A DNA stretch of 64,000 nucleotides from Bittarella massiliensis (ex Durand et al. 2017) (GTDB lineage: Bacteria; Bacillota; Clostridia; Oscillospirales; Ruminococcaceae). The DNA lies in the NCBI RefSeq assembly GCF_017566145.1, contig NZ_JABFCL010000002.1, positions 365,712-429,711 on the forward strand, given 5' to 3'. This document shows positions 17,420 to 25,644 of the stretch, in pieces; position 1 is the stretch's first letter, and the number at the start of each line of letters is the position of its first letter. Below the pieces are notes generated by a model. It made no database searches. It worked only from the letters and a program-made list of their open reading frames with translations, and had not been told where the DNA came from. A program made the translations under genes and the position numbers.

Positions 17420-18220
17420 ATGAATATCCTGCTCAACGGGGTCATGGTGGTCACCGGCCTGGGGCTGGCCGCCGCCATCATTCTGGTGGCCTTTTCCAAG
17501 ATCATGGAGGTCAAGACCGACGAGACGGTGGAGCGCGTGCGCGAGGTCCTGCCGGGGGCCAACTGTGGCGCCTGCGGCTATGCCGGCTGCGACGAGTACG
17601 CCAAGGCGGTGGCCGCCGGCCAGGCCGAGGGCAACCTCTGCGTGCCTGGCGGGGCCAAGACTGCCGAGGAGATCGCCGGGATCACCGGCCGGGCTTCCGG
17701 CGCGGTGGCCAAGCGGGTGGCGGTTGTCGCCTGCCGGGGCAACGCCCAGCACACCCGCACCAAGATGGCCTATCAGGGCATCTCCACCTGCCACGCGGCC
17801 AACCGGTTCTTCGCCGGCGACTGGGTCTGCCCCGACGGCTGTCTGGGCCACGGGGACTGTGTCTCCGCCTGCATGTTCGGCGCCCTCTCGGTGGAGGACG
17901 GGGTCGCGGTGGTGGACCGGGAGCTCTGCACCGGCTGTGGGGCCTGCGTCAAGCGCTGTCCCAACCACCTGATCCAGCTGGTGGACGACTCCAAGGCCTC
18001 GGCCTATGTCCTCTGCCGCAACCACCAGAAGGGCGGCGTCACCCGCAAGGGCTGCGACGTGGGCTGCATCGGCTGCCAGAAGTGCGCCCGCACCTGCCCG
18101 GTGGAGGCCATCCACATGGAAGAGAACCTGGCGGTGGTCGACCCCGCCGTCTGCATCGACTGCGGCAAGTGCATCGGCGAGTGCCCCACCGGGGCCATCA
18201 CCCGCATCCTGGCCGACTGA
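17420..18220 (+). CDS. rnfB: Rnf complex ferredoxin-like subunit B
   Basis: A 266-residue iron-sulfur subunit. An N-terminal membrane helix is followed by the 4Fe-4S domain CGACGYAGCDEYAKA with its fourth Cys in NLCVPGG. A Cys-rich middle leads to two ferredoxin-type clusters (CTGCGACVKRCP, CIDCGKCIGECP) plus an extra set (CIGCQKCARTCP). It is the entry point for ferredoxin electrons and the last gene of the operon. Confidence 0.96.
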   Translation: MNILLNGVMVVTGLGLAAAIILVAFSKIMEVKTDETVERVREVLPGANCGACGYAGCDEYAKAVAAGQAEGNLCVPGGAKTAEEIAGITGRASGAVAKRVAVVACRGNAQHTRTKMAYQGISTCHAANRFFAGDWVCPDGCLGHGDCVSACMFGALSVEDGVAVVDRELCTGCGACVKRCPNHLIQLVDDSKASAYVLCRNHQKGGVTRKGCDVGCIGCQKCARTCPVEAIHMEENLAVVDPAVCIDCGKCIGECPTGAITRILAD

Positions 18221-18236
18221 TTTTAGATCGCTGTGA

Positions 18237-18267
18237 GAAGCGCTGCCCGCCGGGCGGCGCTTCTTTT
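18237..18267 (+). terminator. Terminator of the rnf operon
   Basis: GAAGCGC ... GCGCTTC with an inner CCCGCCGGG, followed by TTTTA. Confidence 0.75.
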
Positions 18268-18321
18268 ACGCCTCTTTTTGGGCGGTGGGAAGGGCTGTTC
18301 GCCCCCTCGACTGCCAGTCGA

Positions 18322-18350
18322 TTGCCAGTTTGCCCCGCCTGTGCTATGGT
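18322..18350 (+). promoter_or_regulatory. Promoter of the XRE regulator gene
   Basis: TTGCCA (18322-18327), a 17-bp spacer and TATGGT (18345-18350) with an extended TG-n. Confidence 0.6.
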
Positions 18351-18376
18351 GAAGAAAAGAGAGGGGAGCGGAGAAG

Positions 18377-19105
18377 ATGGACGGTGTGCGGTTTGGACAG
18401 TTTGTGGCGCGGTGCCGCCGGGAGGCGGGTCTCACCCAGCGGCAGCTGGGGGAGCGGGTGGGGGTCACCGACAAGGCGGTCTCCAAGTGGGAGCGGGGCC
18501 TGAGCCTGCCCGACGTGGCCCTGCTGGAACCCCTGGCTGAACAGCTGGGGGTGTCGGTGGCCGAACTGTTGCAGGGGAAGCGGCGGGAGTCCCCCGCCCC
18601 CGAGGTGGAGGAGGCGGTGGAGAGCGCCCTCTCCCTCTCCCGGCGGGAGTTGGACCGCCGCCGCCGCCAGCGCCGGGCGCTGCTGCTGGCCGGCTGTCTG
18701 CTCTTGCTCGTCTCCCTCTGCCTGGCCGTTTTGTTTTACCGCACCTGCGTGGCCCCCTATCCCCAGTCGCTCCACTACTTCTCCCCGCCGGCCAGTTGGA
18801 GCGCAGGGGACACCGGCCAGTGGGAGGAGCGGTTTCCCGCCCACTCCGCCTACGCCATGGGACTGGATGAGCGGGGGCGGCCGGTCTTTCAAAACCCCTC
18901 CGCCGCCCTGAAAAAGGTCTCTTCCGACTGCAGCGACGCGACGGCCTACCTCCGAAAGCGCCACCATCTGCTGCCCTTCTCCCGCTTTACCCTGCAAAGC
19001 TACGGCGTCTACGGCTGGCAGATCGACACCGAAGAGGAGCGGGTGGCCACCCAGGGGCGGCTGCTCACCAGCTTTTGGGACATCTACCAAAACAGCTACG
19101 ATTGA
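18377..19105 (+). CDS. Membrane-anchored XRE-family regulator
   Basis: A 242-residue protein. Residues 5-60 form a helix-turn-helix (LTQRQLGERVGVTDKAVSKW) followed by LPDVALLEPLAEQLGVSVAEL, the common Cro/C1-type domain of clostridial regulators. A basic linker (RRELDRRRRQRR) leads into one transmembrane helix (LLLAGCLLLLVSLCLAVLFY), and the last ~110 residues, which are probably outside the cell, match no family I know. The layout suggests a one-component regulator that senses something at the membrane. It has its own promoter. Confidence 0.8.
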   Translation: MDGVRFGQFVARCRREAGLTQRQLGERVGVTDKAVSKWERGLSLPDVALLEPLAEQLGVSVAELLQGKRRESPAPEVEEAVESALSLSRRELDRRRRQRRALLLAGCLLLLVSLCLAVLFYRTCVAPYPQSLHYFSPPASWSAGDTGQWEERFPAHSAYAMGLDERGRPVFQNPSAALKKVSSDCSDATAYLRKRHHLLPFSRFTLQSYGVYGWQIDTEEERVATQGRLLTSFWDIYQNSYD

Positions 19106-19208
19106 ACAGCCACGCCTTCTGTGCAAGCTGCTCGATGTTTGCGCCCTTCTTTGCCTATTTTGACACTAGGCATGCACTGCACAATGCGATATACTATGTA
19201 TACAAAGG

Positions 19209-19214
19209 TATAAT
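19209..19214 (+). promoter_or_regulatory. Possible -10 element of the lipoprotein gene
   Basis: A perfect TATAAT without a good -35 at the right spacing. A consensus TTGACA at about 19159 lies too far upstream to be its partner, and several overlapping TATAC motifs lie between. Confidence 0.35.
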
Positions 19215-19260
19215 GCGCAGCAGTGTATAGCTGCCCTGTTCAGAAAGGGGGAAGACAGCG

Positions 19261-19908
19261 GTGAAACGGACACGTTGGCCTGTTTTTTTGTTGGCAGTGG
19301 GGGTGGCGGCCGCCCTTGTTGGCTGCAGCGGGCGCACAGGGGGAGAGGAAGGGGTGACCCCAGTCTCCTCCGCGCCGCCCTATCTGCGGGTGGAGGAGCC
19401 GGGGCAGGAGATGGCCCTGCCGCCCGAAGTTATTTTCCGCCACCAGTCCACCTGCAAGGAGGAGGGGATCTTTCTCTGGAAGGTGATCGCCGCCCGGGAT
19501 GTGGCTGACCCCACCTACCTGGCAGTGGAGATGGAGATCCCGGTATTGGTTCACTCCTGCCAGTCAGGCGACCACTTCGTTGAGACCGAGGAAAAGCCCG
19601 CCTATCGTCTGTCGGGGCAGTTGCGCTTTGAGGAGACGGGGGGCTTAATAGTTAATTTTTGGAACAAGAATGGCAGATTGCAGCTCTTTTACGAATTGCA
19701 AGTTGAGGTGGACTACGGCTACCCCAGCAAAAAATCCTCCACCCGGGCCCAGCGCGACGCCCGGGACGCGGCGGCCGAGCAGCTGGGGCTGGGGCGAAAC
19801 GCCCACGCCTTCCGGCGGCAGCTGCCGCTGGAACTGGCGGGGCTGCACTACTACGACGGCTCGCCCGACATCTATCCCCGCACCCTCTCAGGCGCGCTGG
19901 AGGGATAA
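19261..19908 (+). CDS. Uncharacterised lipoprotein
   Basis: A 215-residue protein starting at GTG 19261 after AAGGGGG. A short basic n-region, a hydrophobic stretch and the lipobox LVGC point to a lipid-anchored protein on the outer face of the membrane. The rest is beta-rich with no motif I recognise. It is a single gene between the XRE regulator and alr and ends at a good terminator. Function unknown. Confidence 0.7.
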   Translation: MKRTRWPVFLLAVGVAAALVGCSGRTGGEEGVTPVSSAPPYLRVEEPGQEMALPPEVIFRHQSTCKEEGIFLWKVIAARDVADPTYLAVEMEIPVLVHSCQSGDHFVETEEKPAYRLSGQLRFEETGGLIVNFWNKNGRLQLFYELQVEVDYGYPSKKSSTRAQRDARDAAAEQLGLGRNAHAFRRQLPLELAGLHYYDGSPDIYPRTLSGALEG

Positions 19909-19923
19909 CGCCGCCTTTTCTCC

Positions 19924-19967
19924 GGCCGCCCGGCCCCTGTGACAGCGGGGACTGGGCGGCCCTTTTT
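19924..19967 (+). terminator. Rho-independent terminator
   Basis: GGCCGCCC pairs with GGGCGGCC, followed by CTTTTT. Confidence 0.7.
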
Positions 19968-19983
19968 GCCGCGCTTTTTCGCC

Positions 19984-20012
19984 TTTACGAACGGGGGCAA
20001 AGGGGATATAAT
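19984..20012 (+). promoter_or_regulatory. Promoter of alr
   Basis: TTTACG (19984-19989), 17 bp, then the perfect TATAAT (20007-20012). Confidence 0.7.
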
Positions 20013-20071
20013 GAAAGCGACTTGCAGGGCATTTTGCCTGTAAGAGCGCTGTGTGATTGGGAGAAGATGCT

Positions 20072-21232
20072 GTGAAGAGACAGATCAAGCGCACCTGGGC
20101 CGAAATTGACCTGGATGCCATCGAGGAAAACTATCGCGCCATCCGGTCCCTGTTGGGACCCCAGACCAAGCTGATGGCGGTGGTCAAGGCCGATGCATAC
20201 GGCCACGGCGACGCGGAGACAGCCGCCGCCCTGCAGGATCAAGGGGCCGATTGGTTTGCCGTCTCCACCCTGACCGAGGCCATCTCCCTGCGGGAGGGGG
20301 GAATCGACCGCCCCATCCTGATTCTGGGGTTCACCCCGGTGGAGTGCGCTGGCGACCTGGTGCGCCACCACATCGCCCAGACGGTCTTCTCCCTGGACTA
20401 CGCCAGGGAGTTGGAGCAGGCCCTGGCCGGCGGGGAGGAGCGGCTGGACATTCATATCAAGGTGGATTCGGGGATGAGCCGCCTGGGCTTTTTTGGCCCC
20501 CAGGCGGTGGAGGAGATCGCCCAGGTGACCGCCCTGCCCCACCTGCGGGCGGAGGGGATCTTCACCCACTTCTCGGTGGCCGACGAGGAGGGGACGGCCC
20601 CGGAAGAGCACACCCGGCTGCAGTACCGCCGCTTTATGGGGGTGGTCGAGGCCCTGGAGAGGCGGGGGATCACCTTTCCTCTGCGCCACTGCTGCAACTC
20701 GGCGGGCACCCTCAACTGGCCGGAGTTTCACCTGGATATGGTGCGCCCGGGGATCATCCTCTACGGCATCGCCCCCTGCAAAAACGAGCGCATCTCTCTG
20801 CGTCCGGCCATGCGCCTGAAAACGGTGGTGACCCTGGTGAAGACGGTGGCCCCGGGGGAGTTTGTCAGCTACGGGAACACCTATGAGACCCAGCGTCCCA
20901 CTCGGGTCGCCACCCTGGCGGTGGGATATGCCGACGGCTACCAGCGGGCCCTCTCCTCCAAGGGGGCGGTGATCCTTCGCGGCCAGGTTGCGCCGGTGTT
21001 GGGCCGGGTCTGCATGGACCAGATGATGGTCGATGTCTCCCACATCCCCGATGTCTGCCGGGGGGACGAGGCCATCTTGTTTGGCGCCGAGGAAGACGGC
21101 CTCACCGCCGCCCAGCTGGCCGAGACCTGTGGCACCATCCCCTACGAGCTGACCTGCATTCTGGGCCGCCGGGTGCAGCGCATCTACCTGCGGGGGGGCC
21201 GGGTGGTCGACGTGTTGGACTACATCTGCTAA
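20072..21232 (+). CDS. alr: Alanine racemase
   Basis: A 386-residue PLP enzyme that makes D-alanine for peptidoglycan. The GTG at 20072 is preferred over the upstream ATG because GGGAGAAG precedes it at the right distance and the protein then begins KRQIKRTWAEIDLDAI. Lys39 in VVKADAYGHG binds PLP. DSGMSRLGF, HCCNSAGTLNW, VRPGIILYG and VSYGNTY follow in family order, the last with the catalytic Tyr region, and VCMDQMMVDV is typical. Length is normal. Confidence 0.95.
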   Translation: MKRQIKRTWAEIDLDAIEENYRAIRSLLGPQTKLMAVVKADAYGHGDAETAAALQDQGADWFAVSTLTEAISLREGGIDRPILILGFTPVECAGDLVRHHIAQTVFSLDYARELEQALAGGEERLDIHIKVDSGMSRLGFFGPQAVEEIAQVTALPHLRAEGIFTHFSVADEEGTAPEEHTRLQYRRFMGVVEALERRGITFPLRHCCNSAGTLNWPEFHLDMVRPGIILYGIAPCKNERISLRPAMRLKTVVTLVKTVAPGEFVSYGNTYETQRPTRVATLAVGYADGYQRALSSKGAVILRGQVAPVLGRVCMDQMMVDVSHIPDVCRGDEAILFGAEEDGLTAAQLAETCGTIPYELTCILGRRVQRIYLRGGRVVDVLDYIC

Positions 21233-21284
21233 AAATGGTATAAATAAGTTTATATATAACGGATCGTATAGAAGGAGGCCACTC

Positions 21285-22478
21285 ATGGAACTGAAAACCG
21301 CCGTTAAAACCCTGGCCGAGGAAACCCTTCCCTTTGTCAAAGAGACCTTTTTGGACCTGCACCGCCACCCGGAGTTGAGCATGAAGACCGAGCGCACCTC
21401 TCGCTTTGTCCAGGCTGAACTGGAGCGGCTGGGCTTTGCCTGGGAGCGGGTGGGAACCCATTCCATCATCGCCTTTTGGGATACCGGTCGCCCGGGAAAG
21501 ACCCTGCTGCTGCGGGCCGACATGGACGCCCTGCCCCTGGACGAGGAGCCCCAGAACGACCGCCGCCCCAAGGCGGCGGTGTCGGAGAATCCCGGCGTCT
21601 GCCACGCCTGCGGCCACGACGCCCACACCGCCATGCTGTTGGGGGCCTGCCGGGTCCTCAAGGGAATGGAGGAGGAGCTGTCGGGCAAACTCTATATTGT
21701 CTTTGAAGAGGCGGAGGAGAACGGCGGGGTCTGCGATGAGATGGAGGCCTACTTCGCCGACATCCACCTGGACGGGGCCTGGGCCATCCACGTCTACGCC
21801 AAGCTGGAGACCGGCAAGATCAGCGTCACCCCCGGTCAGCGGATGGCGGGCTTCGGCCAGTTCGCCTTCAAGGTGCACGGAAAAGGGGGCCACAGCTCCC
21901 GCCCCGACCTCTGCAAAAATCCCATCTTCGTCACCTCCGCCATCCTGCAAAATCTGCAGAGCGCCTGGGTCAACATGCGGGATGTGACCAAGGTGGTGCC
22001 CCTGTCCATCGGCATCATCCAGTCGGGCACCAAGCCCAACATCATCCCCGAGACCTGCGAGTTCTGGGGCAGCATCCGCTACTTTGAGGTGGAGACCGGC
22101 CGCCGCTGCCAGGAGATCATCAAGCAGGTCACCGAGGACACCGCCAAGGTCTTTGGCTGCGAGGTGGAGCGCTTTGGCTACATCTTCGGCGAGAACATCG
22201 CCGAGACCGACCCCGCCTGTTCGGCCCTGGCGACCAGGGCCTTGAGCGATCAGCTGGGGGCCGAGGCCCTGCAGGACACCGACCCCTGGTACGCCTCGGA
22301 GACCTTTGCCGTCTACACCCGCCACTGCCCCGGGGTATTTGCCTTTTTGGGCTGCAAAAACGAGGAGGCCGGCTACACCGCCGACCACCACCACCCCCGC
22401 TTTGAGGTGGACCCCGACTGCCTGCTCATGGGGGTCGAGGCCACCAGCCGCTACGCCCTCGACTTTCTGCGGGGCTAG
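21285..22478 (+). CDS. M20D amidohydrolase (hippurate hydrolase-like)
   Basis: A 397-residue metallopeptidase of the aminoacylase/HipO type, with start ATG 21285 after AAGGAGG. The motifs are LHRHPELSMKT, LLRADMDALPL, CHACGHDAHTAML and EEAEENGGVCDEM with the catalytic Glu, AIHVYAKLETG, the dimerisation domain FKVHGKGGHSSRP, and a late Asp-His stretch, TADHHHPRFEVD. It lies 52 bp after alr and 28 bp before hflX, probably co-transcribed with hflX. The substrate is probably an N-acyl amino acid. It is only distantly related to the M20 enzyme at 11.4 kb. Confidence 0.85.
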   Translation: MELKTAVKTLAEETLPFVKETFLDLHRHPELSMKTERTSRFVQAELERLGFAWERVGTHSIIAFWDTGRPGKTLLLRADMDALPLDEEPQNDRRPKAAVSENPGVCHACGHDAHTAMLLGACRVLKGMEEELSGKLYIVFEEAEENGGVCDEMEAYFADIHLDGAWAIHVYAKLETGKISVTPGQRMAGFGQFAFKVHGKGGHSSRPDLCKNPIFVTSAILQNLQSAWVNMRDVTKVVPLSIGIIQSGTKPNIIPETCEFWGSIRYFEVETGRRCQEIIKQVTEDTAKVFGCEVERFGYIFGENIAETDPACSALATRALSDQLGAEALQDTDPWYASETFAVYTRHCPGVFAFLGCKNEEAGYTADHHHPRFEVDPDCLLMGVEATSRYALDFLRG

Positions 22479-22506
22479 GCGGCGACTGCCACAGTGAGGA
22501 GAATAT

Positions 22507-23772
22507 ATGTACGAGACCGAAGAAACCCGCCCCCGCGCCCTGGCCGTGGCCCTGGACACCGGTGCTTACGACGCAGAGGCCTCCCTCTATGAACTGACCC
22601 AGCTGGCCGACACCGCCGGCATCGAGGTGGCCTGCACCGCGGTGCAGAAGAAGGACAGCCCCGACAACGCCACCTTTGTGGGTCCCGGCAAGCTGCGGGA
22701 GATCGCCCAGCTCTGTCAGGACGAGGAGATCGACGTCCTCCTCTTTGACGACGAGCTCTCCCCCATGCAAATTCGCAACATCGAACAGGTGGTGGGGTTG
22801 GCCCCGGTGGACCGCACCATGCTGATTTTGGACATCTTCGCCCGAAATGCCCGCACCCGGGAGGGGGCGGTGCAGGTCGAGCTGGCCCAGCAGCGCTACC
22901 GGTTGCCCCGGCTGGCGGGGGCCGGCGCCGCCATGAGCCGGCTGGGGGCCGGCATCGGCACCCGCGGCCCCGGCGAGAGCAAACTGGAGACCGACCGCCG
23001 CCACATCATGCGGCGGATCAAGTACCTGCAGCAGGACCTGCGCCAGATCGAGGCCCAGCGCCAGACCACCCACCGCACCCGCCAGAAGAGCGGGATCAAG
23101 ACGGTGGCCCTGGTGGGATACACCAATGTGGGCAAGTCCACCCTTCTGGGCGCCCTCACCGGCGCCCAGGTGCTGGTGGAAGACAAGCTCTTTGCCACCC
23201 TGGACCCCACCGCCCGCAAACTGCCCCTCCCCGACGGGACCACCGCCCTGCTGGTGGACACGGTGGGCTTTGTCTCCCGGCTGCCCCACCACCTGGTGCA
23301 GGCCTTCCGCTCCACCTTAAAGGAGAGCACCTACGCCGACTTGATTTTGCAAGTCTGCGACCTGCAGGCGGACAACCTGGAATTGCAGTTGGCCACCACC
23401 CGCGAGACGCTGGAGAACTTGGAAATCGGCGAAACACCAATCCTTACAGTATTTAATAAGTGTGATAATACAAAATGTATGGAATCTCTCCCGGCCGGAG
23501 TCAGCCGGGAAGGGGCGGTCTTTGTCAGCGCCAGAACCGGCTACAACCTGGACGGGTTGCTGCAAAAGATCGCCGAGCTGCTGCTGGCCGACTACCTGCC
23601 GGTGGACTGCCTGCTCCCCTTCTCCCAGGCGGTGCTGGAAAACACCCTGCGGGAAAAGGGACAGCTTCGCCAGAGCGAGTACACCCCCGACGGCATCCAC
23701 CTGGTGGGCAGCTGCCCGCAGGAGATTTTCTACCTCTTTGCGCCCTATCAGTGCGGAGGGACGGGGGAATAG
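22507..23772 (+). CDS. hflX: Ribosome-associated GTPase HflX
   Basis: A 421-residue GTPase that splits stalled 70S ribosomes. ATG 22507 follows TGAGGAG. The N-terminal HflX domain ends in the hallmark SRLGAGIGTRGPGESKLETD. A coiled segment follows, then the G domain: G1 GYTNVGKSTLL, G3 DTVGFVSRLPHHLV and G4 NKCD. The last ~60 residues are the usual C-terminal extension. A short stretch at 23437-23492, around the G4 motif, is clearly AT-richer than the rest of the gene. Confidence 0.94.
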   Translation: MYETEETRPRALAVALDTGAYDAEASLYELTQLADTAGIEVACTAVQKKDSPDNATFVGPGKLREIAQLCQDEEIDVLLFDDELSPMQIRNIEQVVGLAPVDRTMLILDIFARNARTREGAVQVELAQQRYRLPRLAGAGAAMSRLGAGIGTRGPGESKLETDRRHIMRRIKYLQQDLRQIEAQRQTTHRTRQKSGIKTVALVGYTNVGKSTLLGALTGAQVLVEDKLFATLDPTARKLPLPDGTTALLVDTVGFVSRLPHHLVQAFRSTLKESTYADLILQVCDLQADNLELQLATTRETLENLEIGETPILTVFNKCDNTKCMESLPAGVSREGAVFVSARTGYNLDGLLQKIAELLLADYLPVDCLLPFSQAVLENTLREKGQLRQSEYTPDGIHLVGSCPQEIFYLFAPYQCGGTGE

Positions 23773-23797
23773 CGACTGCCTGTGTGCAAAAAAAGGA

Positions 23798-23842
23798 GGG
23801 CCCGGCGCAGAGAATTTTCTCTGCGCCGGGCCCTCTCCTTTC
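23798..23842 (+). terminator. Rho-independent terminator of hflX
   Basis: A long perfect stem (GGGCCCGGCGCAGAGAA and its complement) around a TTTT-type loop, followed by TCTCCTTTC. Confidence 0.8.
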
Positions 23843-24085
23843 ATTCATTGGTGGGGCCTGCGGCCCTGACATCCAGGGGGCGCTGTCCGGCAGAAGAGGA
23901 AACACCCCTATAAACGGACGCGCTGTAAGGCGTAAAGGCCGTTTTGGCCGCTGATTATGGGAGGGGGCAGGCGGAAGGGCGCACTTTTTCTTGCCAAGGC
24001 GCTCTTGCCCCCCTGAGCGATTGAAAACGCCCAGTGCCGGGGGGCCAGTTTCATCGGCTCCGCAACTTGAAGCGGGTGAAAGACA
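23843..24085. other. Intergenic stretch after hflX
   Basis: No gene, RNA or repeat is seen. GC content drops from here to about 25.6 kb. Confidence 0.4.
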
Positions 24086-24616
24086 CTATACAGAAATCCA
24101 GTATCGCAGAATGATGCCGCTTTCGCTCAGTCCCACTGTGTCGGCGATCTCTTTTTCCAAAACACCTCCATTTTTGATGATCGTTCGCTGCGACGCCACA
24201 TTGTTTTTATCACAGGTGAGTAAAACGCTGCTCTCTCCAAACGCGCGGCAGATCGGCAAAATCAATCTGAGCATTTCAGAGGCATAGCCTTTCCGGCGTT
24301 CTGATGGGCGGACACTATACCCGATGTTTCCGCCGAATTGGAAAAGGAAGCCGGATAAGGGGTGGCGAAAATCAATCATCCCGACAACCCGGTCGTCTCT
24401 TTGCCGAACAGCCAAAAATATCTCCGATGGGACGTATTCGCCCTTGTATTTTGCCTTTAGCCTTGTCTCAAAGTCGATCCACTCTCCAAAGGAATGGACG
24501 TCTTCAAGCCCTGCGCAGCCGTCAAAGCTGTCGCCGCTTTTTTCCATTTCCTCTTTATAACATATGACTTGTTCTGCATACTGTTCAGACGGTCTGACCA
24601 ACATCAACGCGCACAT
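24086..24616 (-). CDS. GNAT-family N-acetyltransferase
   Basis: A 176-residue acetyltransferase. The ATG at 24616 is chosen because GAGGA lies about 10 bases upstream; a second in-frame ATG at 24604 is possible. The acetyl-CoA-binding motif A shows as IGYSVRPSERRKGYASEML, preceded by beta strand VVGMIDFRH and followed by VLLTCDKNNVASQRTIIKNGG, all typical of RimJ/YjcK-like GNAT enzymes. The target is unknown. It lies leftward in a lower-GC patch, which may mark horizontal transfer. Confidence 0.8.
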   Translation of the reverse strand: MCALMLVRPSEQYAEQVICYKEEMEKSGDSFDGCAGLEDVHSFGEWIDFETRLKAKYKGEYVPSEIFLAVRQRDDRVVGMIDFRHPLSGFLFQFGGNIGYSVRPSERRKGYASEMLRLILPICRAFGESSVLLTCDKNNVASQRTIIKNGGVLEKEIADTVGLSESGIILRYWISV

Positions 24617-24982
24617 GGCATCTGTCCTCGCACACTCAAAGTAATCGGTGCCCGCTTTTCGCCTTGAACACCCGAACTCGCTGTTTCTATTTTCTCCGCC
24701 GTCCCCCGCAGAGCGTTTTCCAGCGGCGAAATGGGAAATTGCGCCGCTTTCCCTCTCTTTTCTGTGGGGGAGACGGCATCGCAGCCGGACTGTTTCTGCA
24801 AGATGGCTGCATGCTCTGGGGAAAAGAACGATCCCCTTTCGGATAACCGTCGTTGGGAGCTTATTTTGCCTCCTCGCCAAAGGATGTCAACAGGGGACAC
24901 ACTTGTCGGCAGTGCGCTCCCTCCTGATGGGGGCAAAATGTCCTCTGCCAGGAAGGAATGGCGGCCTGACAGGGCGGAAAGC
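24617..24982. other. Intergenic stretch, no supported gene
   Basis: Open frames exist on both strands, but none has a family resemblance or a good ribosome site. Confidence 0.4.
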
Positions 24983-25303
24983 CTATTCTTCAATCACTTT
25001 TTTGTCTCCAAAATACTGTGTCAACATCAAGGGCAAAGCGCTGCAGGAGAGGATTCCGCCCAGTATCCCCGCCGGCAACATAAACATCATGAAAGCCATT
25101 GTGACAGCACGGTTTATGATTGACAAGATCAGTCCCCACAGTCGGCTTTTCCACAAGCCGACTGTGCCAATGACCCTCACCACCCCGTAAAGCGCCCCCA
25201 TGACGAGCATCAAATGCATATTGTCTTCAAAATGCGGGACAACAAACGAGAACGGTTGACTGACATCAAATTGATCATTTCCCAAAACAAAAATGGGAAT
25301 CAA
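24983..25303 (-). CDS. Small integral membrane protein, possibly N-terminally frameshifted
   Basis: A 106-residue protein with about three hydrophobic helices (HLMLVMGALYGVVRVIGTVG, LWGLILSIINRAV, MMFMLPAGILGGILSC). The only in-frame start near the beginning is TTG 25303. Upstream in another frame an ATG opens MLIHWFLWKSGG, which would join this protein if one G were removed from a run of seven G (minus strand, about 25314-25320). That could be a slippery contingency tract, a sequencing error or a dying gene. Function unknown. Confidence 0.5.
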   Translation of the reverse strand: MIPIFVLGNDQFDVSQPFSFVVPHFEDNMHLMLVMGALYGVVRVIGTVGLWKSRLWGLILSIINRAVTMAFMMFMLPAGILGGILSCSALPLMLTQYFGDKKVIEE

Positions 25304-25551
25304 GGAGAGACATCCCCCCCGATTTCCATAAAAACCAGTGGATCAGCATTAAAAGCGATGCAATCTATATTTTTTCAGAGGGTTTCTTTCCCCTCCTGAT
25401 AGGCATTTTCCCGCACCCCATTTGCACTGGAGTCACACAAACGCCTTGTTTTTATACTACCATATAAAGAGTGTTTCCCGCAAGGTAGCCTGGCGGGCTG
25501 GACGGCGTTTTTCGATAGCTGCTGGCAGAGGGGGGCGCCGCCCGCCGGGGT
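25304..25551. other. Intergenic stretch upstream of the desulfurase promoter
   Basis: It may include a displaced N-terminus of the small membrane protein on the minus strand (about 25314-25350). Otherwise nothing is recognised. Confidence 0.35.
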
Positions 25552-25580
25552 TTGCGAAACCGGCAAAAATAGAGTATACT
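25552..25580 (+). promoter_or_regulatory. Promoter of the desulfurase-thiI-cinA operon (TTGCGAAACCGG type)
   Basis: TTGCGA (25552-25557), 17 bp, then TATACT (25575-25580). The first twelve bases, TTGCGAAACCGG, are repeated exactly at two other promoters of the window. Confidence 0.75.
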
Positions 25581-25644
25581 AAAACCATCTGACGGCTGTT
25601 GATGACAGGCGGCAGGAGAGATGCATGAGGAGGGCGATGCGACT

